This document shows, in pieces, positions 47,474-57,212 of a stretch of 62,251 bases of DNA (positions are counted from its first letter, which is position 1; each line of letters opens with the position of its first letter). The translations under genes were made by a program, and so were the position numbers. The stretch is from Candidatus Cryptobacteroides faecipullorum (GTDB lineage Bacteria > Bacteroidota > Bacteroidia > Bacteroidales > UBA932). The DNA lies in NCBI GenBank assembly GCA_017694885.1, contig JADIMH010000031.1:1-62251 (forward strand), read 5' to 3'. The notes under the pieces are model-generated. The model saw only the letters and a program-made list of their open reading frames with translations. It was not told where the DNA came from and ran no database searches.

Positions 47474-48505
47474 TTATTCCACCTTCACCTTTATGCCGGA
47501 TTTGAGACGCACCTGGCCTTCGGTGACGACCGTTGCGCCATCATCAAGGCCGGAAAGTATCTCATAGGTGTAATTCATGCGGCGGCCCGGGACAACTTTC
47601 GTATAAGTGACGGTGCTGTCCTCATTGAGGACATATACGAAACGGTCACCTGAACCTACCTGCTTGACGATAGCCTCGTCCGGAACCACGACACTGTGAT
47701 TCACACCGAACTGGACAGTCACTTTGGCGTACATCCCCGGCCGCAGCATCCTGTCCGCATTCCCGACGACAATCTCGACCGTAAAGGTATGTGTCGCAGG
47801 ATCTATCGTAGGATAAAGCCTGCTGATGCTCCCCTGGAACGTCTTTCCCGGGAAAGCATCCACGGTTATATCCACCTTGTCCCCGACATGGACCTTGGTA
47901 TAGTCGACCTCGGATATGCCGACAAGAAGTTTGACAGGCGTTATCTGTTCCACTGTATAAATCGGCTGCCCCATCGAGAACATGTCCCCCTTGTCATAAT
48001 TCCTCGCAGAGATGACTCCGTCCACAGGGCTGAGAAGCACGGTATTCTCCAGAAGGTTTTCGTATGAACTTCTGGACACATTGTATTTGAGCTCCATGGC
48101 ATCGAGGTCCGACTTCGACAGTCCTCCGGCCTCATAAAGGCCTTTTAGCCTTGAATATTCAGTGGAATCGTTCACCATCTGGAGCCTGGCCTGCTGCAGG
48201 TTGATCGCATCCATCTCGGCCACTGTCTGGCCGGCTTTCACAAAATCGCCTATCTCTACCTTTATGTCCTTGATCCTCATGGATGCCTGAGGGGCGATAT
48301 TGTTCTTGACATAGGCCTGGACAGTGGATGTGTATACACCTGTCTGAGGGACATCCTCGGCAAAGACCTGTTTTACTGCCACCACAGGAATCTCTTCCTG
48401 CACGGCTGCCGACCCTGTGTTCTTATTTCCTCCTCCGCACGATGCCACGGCAACGGCAACTATGGCCATAGAGGCTGTTCTGATGATTATATTCATGGTT
48501 TTCAT
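47474..48505 (-). CDS. RND efflux periplasmic adaptor
   Basis: A 343-residue membrane-fusion lipoprotein: signal and lipobox (TASMAIVAVAVASC), then the lipoyl halves (YVKNNIAPQASMRIKDIKVEIGDFVKAGQTVAEMD and VLLSPVDGVISARNYDKGDMF), a short helical hairpin, beta-barrel and membrane-proximal domain (VVTEGQVRLKSGIKVKVE). Links pump to outer-membrane channel. Confidence 0.95.
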   Translation of the reverse strand: MKTMNIIIRTASMAIVAVAVASCGGGNKNTGSAAVQEEIPVVAVKQVFAEDVPQTGVYTSTVQAYVKNNIAPQASMRIKDIKVEIGDFVKAGQTVAEMDAINLQQARLQMVNDSTEYSRLKGLYEAGGLSKSDLDAMELKYNVSRSSYENLLENTVLLSPVDGVISARNYDKGDMFSMGQPIYTVEQITPVKLLVGISEVDYTKVHVGDKVDITVDAFPGKTFQGSISRLYPTIDPATHTFTVEIVVGNADRMLRPGMYAKVTVQFGVNHSVVVPDEAIVKQVGSGDRFVYVLNEDSTVTYTKVVPGRRMNYTYEILSGLDDGATVVTEGQVRLKSGIKVKVE

Positions 48506-48589
48506 AATTATTTTCCGTTTTGTCCTGCATATACCCAGGTTACGGGCTCCTTGCTCCGCTCCTGACGGCAGGGATGATTGGATGCGCTG

Positions 48590-50065
48590 CTACCGGATGA
48601 AGTCCTGCCCGAGCGTCTGCTCGAGCTGTGATTTGGCTATCAGGAAATTGTAGATCGCCTGCGACGCGCTCAGTTCCGCCTGGGTCAGCGCCAGCCGTGC
48701 ATCATTCAGTTCCAGAAGGGTGTTCTTTCCCACCTGATAGGTCTTCTCTGCAATACTGTACCCTTTGCGGGCGGAAGCGACAGCTTCTCTGGCTGCATTG
48801 TAGGTCTTGATGTTCGTCTCCATCGTCACCAGACTCTGGCGGATGCTTATCCTCAGATTCCGTTCGGTATCCATTGTCTGGAGCTTCAGCTGCGTAGCCT
48901 GGGTTTTCGCCTGACGCACGTCATTGTACCTCTTGCCTCCCGAGAAAATAGGAATGGCAAGACTGACCCCGACATACGAATAAGGGGTCCACTGATACTG
49001 AGAAAACTTGAAATCGTTCGTCATTGCATTGATGCTGAATGAGAAAGCGGCAGAAAGCGTAGGAATGTACGCATACTTCTGCATTTTTATCGTATGTGCC
49101 AGCTGTTCGGCCTGGATAGCCAGCTGGCGCATCGTGGTATTGTCTTCCAGACTCAGTGAATCGGCCTGGGAAGAATCATAGAAAAGCTGCTGTGAATAGT
49201 CATCCAGAGTGCCGGCTACATCTATGTTCATGTCCAGGTCCACCCCCATTACGGCTTTCAGCTGCCACAGGGAAAGGATGACGGAACTTTCCGCGTTGTA
49301 GACGTCCGGAACGGCATTGGCCACATTGGTCTTCGCTCTTGTAAGGTCGTACTCTGTAGCCTTCTGGGCCCTGAACTTCTTTTCTGTCTCCTGACAGTTG
49401 GTCACTGCATTTTCATAGACATCCTTATATACCTGGAAAGCCTCCTTGGCCAGCAGGGTGGCGAAAAAAGCCTGCTTGACCTGGGTCACCATATCAAGTC
49501 TGGATGAACGGGCCTTCTCTATGGCCAGCTCCACCTCGAGTCCGGAGACTTTCAGACTTTTCCAGAGCTGGGTGTTGACAAGCGGCATCGTCGCGTTCAG
49601 GCCTGCAGCCCACGTGTTCCATCGTCCTACTTCCAGACCTTCGCTGGTGTCGAAGCCCGCCAATGCACTGTCTCCCGATCCGTCTCCTGCGGAACCTCCC
49701 TCACCGGAAGTGCCGCCCCCCATATCCAGGTCCATATACATGACCTGCTTCTTGATTGTCCTCTGATAAGATCCGGAAACATCTATCTGAGGGAAAAGCG
49801 ATGCATAAGTGCCTTTCCTTGCATAGTCCGTCCTCTGTATTTCCTGATCGGCCACCTTTACGGACACATTCTCGCTGAGGGCTATCTGAAGGGCCTGCTC
49901 AAGAGTTATCACCACCGGAATATCCGAAGTATCCGCGTCCTCGAGGATATTCTCTGTCCCGGATTCCGCACCTGCCCCGATATCGGTCCTGTACTGGGCG
50001 GAAGCACATATGCAGGAAAGCGCAAGGGCCAACGGAAAACATATGATCGGGATAATTTTTCTCAT
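48590..50065 (-). CDS. TolC-family outer-membrane factor of the RND system
   Basis: A 491-residue outer-membrane efflux protein; signal peptide MRKIIPIICFPLALALSC, first OEP repeat around ITLEQALQIALSENVSVKVAD, second around LSLEDNTTMRQLAIQAEQL. It carries a glycine/serine/acid-rich insert near residue 120 (MGGGTSGEGGSAGDGSGD), probably a surface loop. First gene of the operon, driven by a promoter next to AraC-type sites. Confidence 0.94.
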   Translation of the reverse strand: MRKIIPIICFPLALALSCICASAQYRTDIGAGAESGTENILEDADTSDIPVVITLEQALQIALSENVSVKVADQEIQRTDYARKGTYASLFPQIDVSGSYQRTIKKQVMYMDLDMGGGTSGEGGSAGDGSGDSALAGFDTSEGLEVGRWNTWAAGLNATMPLVNTQLWKSLKVSGLEVELAIEKARSSRLDMVTQVKQAFFATLLAKEAFQVYKDVYENAVTNCQETEKKFRAQKATEYDLTRAKTNVANAVPDVYNAESSVILSLWQLKAVMGVDLDMNIDVAGTLDDYSQQLFYDSSQADSLSLEDNTTMRQLAIQAEQLAHTIKMQKYAYIPTLSAAFSFSINAMTNDFKFSQYQWTPYSYVGVSLAIPIFSGGKRYNDVRQAKTQATQLKLQTMDTERNLRISIRQSLVTMETNIKTYNAAREAVASARKGYSIAEKTYQVGKNTLLELNDARLALTQAELSASQAIYNFLIAKSQLEQTLGQDFIR

Positions 50066-50089
50066 ATCGATGAATTTTCAAAAACGGCA

Positions 50090-50176
50090 CAAAATTATTG
50101 AAAAAATCTCTATGACACTGGTCATATATTACATATAATTCGTTAAAAATTCCAAAATCATAACAGACAGGTCATC
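50090..50176. promoter_or_regulatory. Control region between RND operon and AraC regulator
   Basis: On the minus strand TAATTTTG (plus 50090-50097) fits the -7 element of the efflux operon. Just upstream, TATGAC-ACTG-GTCATA (50111-50126) is a perfect 6-bp palindrome, and GACA.GGTCAT recurs at about 50166-50175 near the araC-type start, giving two similar half-sites in direct orientation. These are candidate sites for the divergent regulator. Confidence 0.45.
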
Positions 50177-50216
50177 ATAATGTCTTATATTGCATCCTGT
50201 TTGAAAATCAGCGGCA

Positions 50217-51128
50217 ATGACACGGGAAAACATACTTTACGACAACAGTCAGACAATAGCCGAAAACCATATAGACGGCTACCTTTACGGGGCAGAACTC
50301 AAAGGAAGCGGAGGAAAGGAATGGAAAAGCGCCCCGGGAAAGATAGAGCACAATGCGATCGTACTGGTAAAACGAGGGTGCATGACATATACCATGAACA
50401 GAGAAGAGTTTACGGTAAAAAACCATGAAATGAAAGGAATACCGAACTGGGCGACAATAGAGGAAATCCGTTATAGCGATGACTTCCACGGGTGCATAAT
50501 AGAAGCATGCGATGAAATACTTATGGACATCTTCAGAAACAACAATCCTCTGCCGCTCGACTCCATGTTCCGGCTTTCGGGCAACAACAATGCCCTGTCC
50601 CTCTCCCGGAAAGAATGCTCTACGCTTTTCACCGATATCAGAAACATCATTTCAGCTCTGGGAGAAAAACAGCATCACTTCCTGAACGAACTGAATTATG
50701 CATACCTATACATCTTCACTGCCGATCTGGCCAGCATAATATGGGACAGACACGGAAACGGCATACCGGACCATACTCTGGAAATATCCCGCTCAGGAAT
50801 CATTTTCCAACAGTTTCTGGAACTTCTCGGGAACAATATAGAAAGCGCCCACCGGATTTCTTTCTATGCAGAGAAGCTATGCATATCCAAACAATACCTG
50901 TCGCTGATAGTAAGAGAGATGACAGGCAACACCATCGGGAAAGTGATTTCCAAAGTCAGAGCGGAAAAAGCATTGAGGCTGCTGACACGGACTGACCTGT
51001 CCATCAAGCAGATAGCAGACCGTCTTTCGTTTCCTGACCAATCGACTTTCGGGAAATTCTTCAAAAGACAGTTCGGAAAGTCCCCTGTCGAGTACAGGGG
51101 AAATATCACAAAGAAACTCAGGGTGTAG
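50217..51128 (+). CDS. AraC-family transcriptional regulator
   Basis: A 303-residue regulator with a C-terminal AraC HTH pair: SAHRISFYAEKLCISKQYLSLIVREMTGNTIGKVISKVRAEKALRLL and LSIKQIADRLSFPDQSTFGKFFKRQFGKSPVEYR. The N-terminal ~200 residues are a cupin-like ligand domain (HNAIVLVKRGCMTYTMNREEFTVKNHEM). Divergent from the RND operon, which it very probably controls. Ligand unknown. Confidence 0.93.
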   Translation: MTRENILYDNSQTIAENHIDGYLYGAELKGSGGKEWKSAPGKIEHNAIVLVKRGCMTYTMNREEFTVKNHEMKGIPNWATIEEIRYSDDFHGCIIEACDEILMDIFRNNNPLPLDSMFRLSGNNNALSLSRKECSTLFTDIRNIISALGEKQHHFLNELNYAYLYIFTADLASIIWDRHGNGIPDHTLEISRSGIIFQQFLELLGNNIESAHRISFYAEKLCISKQYLSLIVREMTGNTIGKVISKVRAEKALRLLTRTDLSIKQIADRLSFPDQSTFGKFFKRQFGKSPVEYRGNITKKLRV

Positions 51129-51196
51129 CAGATCTTTCCTTACGCCCGGGGTGACAGGAAAAGCAGCTATGCAAGACGGAGCATCCGATCATGTAT

Positions 51197-51985
51197 CTAC
51201 AGCAGGCCGAAGTGTCTGACAGCATGCGATATCCCGTCCTCGTCCACGGAAAGGGTGACATAGTCCGCATATGACTTTACCGAATCCTCAGAATTCCCCA
51301 TTGCCACTCCGGTACCGGCATATTTGAGCATTTCGGAATCGTTGCCTCCGTCACCGAAAGCCATGGTCTCCTCACGTGCGATACCGAATTCAGCTATCGC
51401 AGCGGCTATTCCGTCAGCCTTGGACAGTCCTTTGGAATTCATGTCGAAGAAAGCCGGATACCATCTGGAGACAGTCACGTCTTCGAGTCCTTCCGTAAAA
51501 TATCTTCTCTCCTGGGATTCGTCAGCGAAGACGGTAAACTGGCATACGTCCTCATATGCAAGATCGTCCCATGAATAAAGAGGCACATTATGCAGCTTGA
51601 TCATTTCAAAAGTACGGCGGGTAAAATCATTCTGCATGCTTATGCCATAGCTCTTCTTGCAGAACGCCACTGCAGGGATATCCAGTTCCCTGCATCTCCT
51701 GCCGACTTCACGTGCTATACCGGCACCGAGCGTCCTGCACGAGACGATTCTGCCTCCGACATTCACCAGAGCCCCGTTCATGCTTATATAGCCGTCGAAA
51801 GGGAAATCCTGCAGATTGTCCATCACCATATAGTGACGACCGCTGGCGATAAAAAGCCTTATGCCTTTCTCCCTGAGGGCATAAAGGTCACTGATCACCT
51901 GAGGTGAAATCACATGGGTCTTGAAACTCACAAGGGTTCCGTCTATGTCAAAGAATATCGCCTTAATCATATTTTTTAATGTCAA
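51197..51985 (-). CDS. Cof-type HAD phosphatase
   Basis: A 262-residue HAD-superfamily hydrolase of the Cof/YbiV subfamily. Motif I FFDIDGTLVSF (nucleophile D), motif II ASGRHY, motif III lysine in LSKADGIAAAI and motif IV FGDGGNDSEMLKYAG. The C2 cap lies between. Probably a sugar-phosphate or nucleotide phosphatase. Overlaps the YbaK-type gene by four bases. Confidence 0.94.
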   Translation of the reverse strand: MTLKNMIKAIFFDIDGTLVSFKTHVISPQVISDLYALREKGIRLFIASGRHYMVMDNLQDFPFDGYISMNGALVNVGGRIVSCRTLGAGIAREVGRRCRELDIPAVAFCKKSYGISMQNDFTRRTFEMIKLHNVPLYSWDDLAYEDVCQFTVFADESQERRYFTEGLEDVTVSRWYPAFFDMNSKGLSKADGIAAAIAEFGIAREETMAFGDGGNDSEMLKYAGTGVAMGNSEDSVKSYADYVTLSVDEDGISHAVRHFGLL

Positions 51986-52608
51986 TCAACGTCAATCCAC
52001 TCATAATCACCGCCCCAGACGGAAAGGAAGCGCATGAAGTCCCCGTTGGGGACAATGACGCTCGCCGTATTGTCGCAGGGATGGAAACTCAGTTTCGGGG
52101 CGTTCTGCAGGTCTTTATCAAGGAACAGCTTGACCCTGTGACCGTTGGGGAACAATTCCTTCGGGGAGGCGCCGGGGACAGCCCTTACCGTATGAACAGT
52201 TCCGGCGGCATCCGTCACATTGGTTTGCAGTGCACCGTCTTCGGGAATCATGTCATGAATCAGACCAAGCGGAGACACCGATCCGGGCAAAAGACCCAGG
52301 CAGCGTTCCATGCGTTCGGCGGAAGCAAAAGACATCTTCCCTTCCTTCATCCTGTGCTCGAACGAATGGATATCAAAATCCTTATGACATTCGATAACAA
52401 CGAGATAATGCCTGTTTCCCTTATGATTGCGGAAAAACAGGTTCTTGCAGTGAGTCGATTCTATTCCGGTCCAATATTTCAGCGCTTCCTCAATGGTAAA
52501 AAGCGGTGGATGAGTATATAAAACGTACTTGATCCCATGGAGGTCCATGAAATCAAGTACGTTTCTTATTTTCCGGTTTTCAACTGTTCTCGGATCCGTA
52601 GGCAACAT
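51982..52608 (-). CDS. YbaK/ProX-type aminoacyl-tRNA deacylase-like protein
   Basis: A 208-residue prolyl-tRNA-synthetase-associated-domain protein: YVLYTHPPLFTIEEALKYWTGIESTHCKNLFFRNHKGNRHYLVVIECHKDFDI, the conserved lysine in CKNLF, and the C-terminal FHPCDNTASVIVPNGDFMRFL. Relatives (ProX, PrdX) hydrolyse Ala-tRNA(Pro). It is next to lgt and a HAD gene, in one minus-strand run. Confidence 0.9.
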   Translation of the reverse strand: MLPTDPRTVENRKIRNVLDFMDLHGIKYVLYTHPPLFTIEEALKYWTGIESTHCKNLFFRNHKGNRHYLVVIECHKDFDIHSFEHRMKEGKMSFASAERMERCLGLLPGSVSPLGLIHDMIPEDGALQTNVTDAAGTVHTVRAVPGASPKELFPNGHRVKLFLDKDLQNAPKLSFHPCDNTASVIVPNGDFMRFLSVWGGDYEWIDVD

Positions 52609-52614
52609 AAAGAA

Positions 52615-53490
52615 TCATTTTGACCTTGCGTAATGGGTAGGCGCAGACTTAGGTTTTTCAGGATGCACCGCCATGGCAGGCTTGCCCCACTTGAGACTAT
52701 AGATGACCAGGCATATACCCGCTATGATAAACGGTATGCTGAGAAGCTGTCCCATATTCAGGACCATATTTTCCTCGAATCCCACCTGAGGTTCCTTGAT
52801 GAATTCGATAAGAAAACGCATTCCGAAAAGGACTATGAAGAAAATGCCGATCAAGGTTCCTCTTTTAAGTTTCGGAAGACGGTATTTATACAAGCCCATA
52901 AGCACCAGTCCGAGAATAAGATAGCTCAATGCCTCATACAACTGGGTCGGATGCTTGGGAAGAGTTTCGCCCCTGAGGTCGAAGATAAATCCCCACGGAA
53001 GGTTGGTCACATCACCGTATATCTCGGAATTGCAGAGATTACCGAGCCTTATGAACATACCGGCAAAGCAAACCGGAATACAAAGGTGGTCGAGCATCCA
53101 GAGAAGGTCGAAATCATATTTGCGTCCGTAATGATGGGCGTACCACCACATTGCAAGAATAATCGCAATCGTACCTCCGTGACTTGCCAGTCCGCCTTTC
53201 CATGGCATGAAAATCTCCCAGAATCCCTGCCAGCTTCCGAAATAATAGTCCGGCTGATAGAATATGCAGTGTCCGAGCCGGGCTCCTACTATAGTTGCGA
53301 TCAGCAGAGTGAAAAGAAGCGGATCCAGAAGACTGAGAGGAAGCCCTTCCCTCTTGAGGAAGCCTTTGAATATGAACCATCCCAGTACGAATCCTGCAAG
53401 GAAAAGTACCGAGTACCAGCGTAGCACGAACCCTCCGATATGGATGATGTCGGGGTTCATGTGCCAGTGTATTGCCAAAAAGTCTGTCAT
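52615..53490 (-). CDS. lgt: Prolipoprotein diacylglyceryl transferase
   Basis: A 291-residue integral membrane enzyme that adds diacylglycerol to the lipobox cysteine of prolipoproteins. Signature RLGNLCNSEIYGDVTNLPWGF, catalytic-region GGLASHGGTIAI, and HPTQLYEALSYLILGLVLMGLY, with seven membrane helices. Consistent with the many lipoproteins in the window. 29 bp separates it from aspS. Confidence 0.96.
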   Translation of the reverse strand: MTDFLAIHWHMNPDIIHIGGFVLRWYSVLFLAGFVLGWFIFKGFLKREGLPLSLLDPLLFTLLIATIVGARLGHCIFYQPDYYFGSWQGFWEIFMPWKGGLASHGGTIAIILAMWWYAHHYGRKYDFDLLWMLDHLCIPVCFAGMFIRLGNLCNSEIYGDVTNLPWGFIFDLRGETLPKHPTQLYEALSYLILGLVLMGLYKYRLPKLKRGTLIGIFFIVLFGMRFLIEFIKEPQVGFEENMVLNMGQLLSIPFIIAGICLVIYSLKWGKPAMAVHPEKPKSAPTHYARSK

Positions 53491-53519
53491 TCCGATTATT
53501 TTTCAGGACATACCTTGTA

Positions 53520-55292
53520 TTACTCTTCTTTCTTTGCTGTAGATGCGAGGAAAAGCTCGTCCATCTGTATCTGGTCGATATATGAAGGCGAGTCTATCAT
53601 CACGTCACGTCCCTGGTTGTTCTTAGGGAATGCGATATAGTCCCTGATGGTCTCCTGACCGCCGAACAGTGCGCACACCCGGTCGAAGCCGAATGCAAGG
53701 CCTCCGTGAGGCGGAGCCCCGAACTTGAAGGCATTGATGATGAAGCCGAACTTGTATTGGGCATCCTCATCGGAGAAACCGAGGACTTCGAACATCCTCT
53801 GCTGTACCTTGGAGTCGTGAATCCTGATGGAGCCTCCTCCGAGTTCGGTACCGTTGAGTACGAAGTCGTATGCATTTGCACAGACTTTCTCAAGATCCTC
53901 TTTCCTGTCACTGTAGAACAGGTCGAGATGTTCCGGCTTTGGAGCGGTGAAAGGATGGTGCATCGCATAGAAACGCTGTGTCTCGTCGTCCCATTCGAGA
54001 AGAGGGAAATCTATTACCCACAGCGGTGCGAATGTATGGGGATCACGCAGTCCCAGACGGTTACCCATCTCTATGCGCAGGACTCCCAGCATAGTCTGGG
54101 TTTTTCTCTTCTGACCGCAGAGAACGAGGATCAGGTCTCCCCTGTTCGCTTCCATTTTGGCCGCGATGGCCTGAAGCTGCTCCGGTGTATAGAACTTGTC
54201 GACTGACGACTTGATGGAGCCGTCTTCGTTTATCTTGATGTAAACCAGACCTTTGGCTCCGACCTGAGGCCTCTTTACCCACTCGGTCAGCTCGTCCAGC
54301 TGCTTGCGGGTATAGCTTGCAAGACCCGGAACACAGATGGCGCCTACATATTCGACAGAATCGAATACCGAGAATCCGTGTCCCTGGACATCGGAAGTGA
54401 TTTCATGTATCTTCATTCCGAAACGGATATCCGGCTTGTCGGATCCATAGTAATCCATCGCATCGAACCAGCTCATACGAGGGAGCGGATCCGGGATATC
54501 CACATTCAGAACATTCTTGAACATGGTGCGCATCATGCCTTCGAACATATCGAGGACATCATCCCTCTCGACAAAAGACATCTCGCAGTCTATCTGGGTG
54601 AACTCAGGCTGACGGTCCGCTCTCAGGTCCTCGTCGCGGAAACACCTTACAATCTGGAAATAGCGGTCATAGCCTGCCACCATCAGCAGCTGCTTGAACG
54701 TCTGGGGAGACTGAGGCAGCGCATAGAACTGTCCGGGATTCATGCGTGAAGGGACAACGAAATCGCGGGCCCCTTCCGGAGTGGATTTGATGAGGTATGG
54801 GGTTTCTATTTCAAGGAATCCCTTGCTGTCAAGATAGTTGCGGACTTCATGCGCAAGTCTGTGACGAAGCTCGAGGGCTTTTTTCAGCGGATTCCTGCGC
54901 AGGTCGAGATACCTGTACTTGGCTCTGAGTTCTTCCCCGCCGTCGCTGACATCCTCGATGGTAAACGGAGGAGTCTGCGCCTTGTTCAGTATATTGATGG
55001 ATGAAAGTCTGATTTCGATATCGCCTGTAGGCATCTTCGGGTTCTTGCTCTGACGCTCGATCACCTCACCTGTAGCCTGAATAACGAATTCACGGCCTAA
55101 AGACCCTGCCGTCTCGATAAGATCCGCAGATGCGGAGGCATCCACCACCAGCTGGGTGATTCCATACCTGTCGCGCAGGTCGACGAATGTCATTCCCCCG
55201 AGTTTCCTCGTTCTCTGTACCCATCCGGCCAAAGTCACTGTCTGTCCGGCATTTGTGATGCGGAGTTCTCCGCAAGTATGTGTCCTGTACAT
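53520..55292 (-). CDS. aspS: Aspartate-tRNA ligase
   Basis: A 590-residue bacterial-type AspRS: N-terminal OB anticodon domain ([26 protein letters not shown]), class II motif 2 [23 protein letters not shown], the GAD insertion (~300-400) and motif 3 [16 protein letters not shown]. Full length. A 320-bp leader upstream may form a structured RNA. Confidence 0.97.
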   Translation of the reverse strand: MYRTHTCGELRITNAGQTVTLAGWVQRTRKLGGMTFVDLRDRYGITQLVVDASASADLIETAGSLGREFVIQATGEVIERQSKNPKMPTGDIEIRLSSINILNKAQTPPFTIEDVSDGGEELRAKYRYLDLRRNPLKKALELRHRLAHEVRNYLDSKGFLEIETPYLIKSTPEGARDFVVPSRMNPGQFYALPQSPQTFKQLLMVAGYDRYFQIVRCFRDEDLRADRQPEFTQIDCEMSFVERDDVLDMFEGMMRTMFKNVLNVDIPDPLPRMSWFDAMDYYGSDKPDIRFGMKIHEITSDVQGHGFSVFDSVEYVGAICVPGLASYTRKQLDELTEWVKRPQVGAKGLVYIKINEDGSIKSSVDKFYTPEQLQAIAAKMEANRGDLILVLCGQKRKTQTMLGVLRIEMGNRLGLRDPHTFAPLWVIDFPLLEWDDETQRFYAMHHPFTAPKPEHLDLFYSDRKEDLEKVCANAYDFVLNGTELGGGSIRIHDSKVQQRMFEVLGFSDEDAQYKFGFIINAFKFGAPPHGGLAFGFDRVCALFGGQETIRDYIAFPKNNQGRDVMIDSPSYIDQIQMDELFLASTAKKEE

Positions 55293-55616
55293 ATTGATGT
55301 GAATTTAAATTTACCGTATCTGCGAACTTTCCGGATTCCCTGGCCGGCAATCCGCTGTCCGGAGCCGGAAGGTTTCCAGATTATCCGTCAAATCCTGCAA
55401 ATTTAATAATTTTCGGAGAAGAATGGCATTTTTATCTGCATTACAACAGGAGAAGCCACGCATGCTCCGGCTTTCCCTCTCACCAGCCTGCAGCCTCCCG
55501 GCTCATACGCGAGCGTCTCTCCTGAAAATTCCGGTGGCAAAGATAACGTCATTGAAAAATATAAAACAAGCCGTGGAAGCGTATCCGTTGCCGGATTTTC
55601 TCTTTTTTAATGTTTT
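55293..55616 (-). promoter_or_regulatory. aspS leader with possible structured RNA and two promoters
   Basis: No gene seen. On minus, TATCTTTG (plus 55538-55545) and TAAATTTG (plus 55398-55405) both fit the -7 element. Between them the minus-strand RNA can close a stem CAGGAGA (55518-55524 side) with TCTCCTG (55447-55453 side) and, inside, ACGC with GCGT, enclosing GC-rich hairpins such as GGCT...AGCC. That is a compact ~78-nt fold upstream of aspS. No known riboswitch class is recognised. Confidence 0.4.
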
Positions 55617-56978
55617 TTACGAATCTTTACGTCCTTTCATGTAGTTTACGGAACGGAGAATGGCATCGACGGCTCCGTCTATCCCCAGACGCCCTGTATT
55701 CAGGACCAGATCATAGCCGCCGATATCAGTCCATTGGCGTCCGGTATACTGCCAGTAATGGTTGGCCCGGCCGGTATTCACGCGATCGATTTTCCTGAGC
55801 GCCTCCTCCTCGGGGATGTGGAATCGTTCCATTATCTGCCTGGAGGCAAACTCTTTCCCAGACGTAATAAAAACACGGAGGACATACGGATTATCCCGGA
55901 GGATCCAGTTCCCGAGCCGTCCCACTATCACACACGGCCCCTGATGTGCAAGTTCACGGATAGTCCTGCTTTCACTCACATATATCGCGTCTTCCTTGGA
56001 GGGATTCATGGACATTGGGATACTGCTGTCAGCGAAAATGAGCTCCCAGAGTCTGGCCGTGGAAATGTTCTGCTCATTTTCTTCCACAAATTCAGGAGTG
56101 TAGCCCATCCGCTCCGCTGTCTTGTCAATGATTTCCCTGCTGTAGCAAGGCCATCCGAGCCTGCGGGCGACTTCCTCTCCTACGGCATTGCCGCCGCTTC
56201 CGTACATCCTGGCAATGGTAATGACACAATGCTCCGGCCACCCGTCGGAAACCGCTGCCTTTTCACCGGCTGCGGCCCTGCGTTCGCCATCCGGTATGAA
56301 AATACGGTCAAGCCATGTGATATGAGGGGAGAACACGCGCACCATAACGCCTACGTAAAACATTGCTACCAAAGTACCTGCCCCGACCATCTTCCAGTCC
56401 CAATGCCCGAAGAAAACAAACATGAACACAACTCCTACCGTCACCAGAAAAGTGTCCGTGCATATCTTCACCTTGCTGAATTCAGCTTTCAGGAATTTGG
56501 CGATTGCCAGCGGGAAGCCTTCTCCTGCAAGCATCAGCGAATCGCACCGCACCTCGCAGGCTATACCGAAGGCAAGGATGGCTCCTCCCGCCAGCAACTC
56601 AATGAACCTCAAGGGATAGCCTATCATGGGATTCATATCGGACGGAATCTGGAGGAAACCTGTCAGCCACATGGTAAGGTCAGTATAGAATCCGAACAGG
56701 AAAGATACCAGAATCTGAAGGAACTGTCTCTTTTCAAAGTCTTTGCGCAGGAGCAGAATCTGCACGGAAATAAAAAATACGTGCATGAATATAGTAAGCT
56801 GCCCCATTGTGAATTTCATCCCGGGTATAAGGGACAATATATAAGGAGGCGCGGATATGGGCGAAGAACCGAGGTTGGCCCTGATGGAAAGTGACGTCCC
56901 TAATGCAATGACAAACAGAATAACAACAAAACCGGCATAGCGGCGCACCCACTCTGCCCTGCTTCTTTTTACCGCCAT
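55617..56978 (-). CDS. Membrane protein (YitT/YczE-like) fused to cytidylate-kinase-like domain
   Basis: A 453-residue two-part protein. Residues ~10-225 form five to six membrane helices of the YczE/YitT type (VVILFVIALGTSLSIRANLGSSPISAPPYILSLIPG). Residues ~245-450 match the cytidylate-kinase-like family: CVITIARMYGSGGNAVGEEVARRLGWPCYSREIIDKTAERMGY, with P-loop-like GSGGNAVG, then GPCVIVGRLGNWIL and VFITSGKEFASRQIMERF. The combination suggests a membrane transporter or sensor controlled by nucleotide binding; kinase activity is not proven. Upstream is the hut operon promoter region, divergent. Confidence 0.85.
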   Translation of the reverse strand: MAVKRSRAEWVRRYAGFVVILFVIALGTSLSIRANLGSSPISAPPYILSLIPGMKFTMGQLTIFMHVFFISVQILLLRKDFEKRQFLQILVSFLFGFYTDLTMWLTGFLQIPSDMNPMIGYPLRFIELLAGGAILAFGIACEVRCDSLMLAGEGFPLAIAKFLKAEFSKVKICTDTFLVTVGVVFMFVFFGHWDWKMVGAGTLVAMFYVGVMVRVFSPHITWLDRIFIPDGERRAAAGEKAAVSDGWPEHCVITIARMYGSGGNAVGEEVARRLGWPCYSREIIDKTAERMGYTPEFVEENEQNISTARLWELIFADSSIPMSMNPSKEDAIYVSESRTIRELAHQGPCVIVGRLGNWILRDNPYVLRVFITSGKEFASRQIMERFHIPEEEALRKIDRVNTGRANHYWQYTGRQWTDIGGYDLVLNTGRLGIDGAVDAILRSVNYMKGRKDS

Positions 56979-57143
56979 ATATTTCAGATTAATCTTCCCG
57001 GAAAATGCCCTGGAGGCCCGTCATAGCAAGGACTAAACCCGGGCATCATACCGGGCGCAAATTTATGCAAATGTCCGCTCCGATGTGCTAATTTACCGGA
57101 ATATTTGTATTGTCTTGAATTCTTATTATTTTTATAGAATTTT

Positions 57144-57155
57144 GCCGGTACCGGC
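57144..57155. promoter_or_regulatory. Palindrome upstream of ftcD
   Basis: GCCGGTACCGGC, a perfect 12-bp palindrome, 58 bp before the ftcD ATG and just after TATAGAATTTTG, which loosely resembles a -7 element. A repressor site for the histidine-degradation genes is conceivable; no regulator gene is adjacent. Confidence 0.3.
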
Positions 57156-57212
57156 AGTTCGGGTTATGAATTCTAACCGGACACCCGTCAGAACAAAACA
57201 AGAATAAGGACA

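Noticed and set aside
55423..55644. 73-codon plus frame upstream of aspS
   Set aside because: It lies over the structured leader and promoters, and has no homologue-like pattern or ribosome site.
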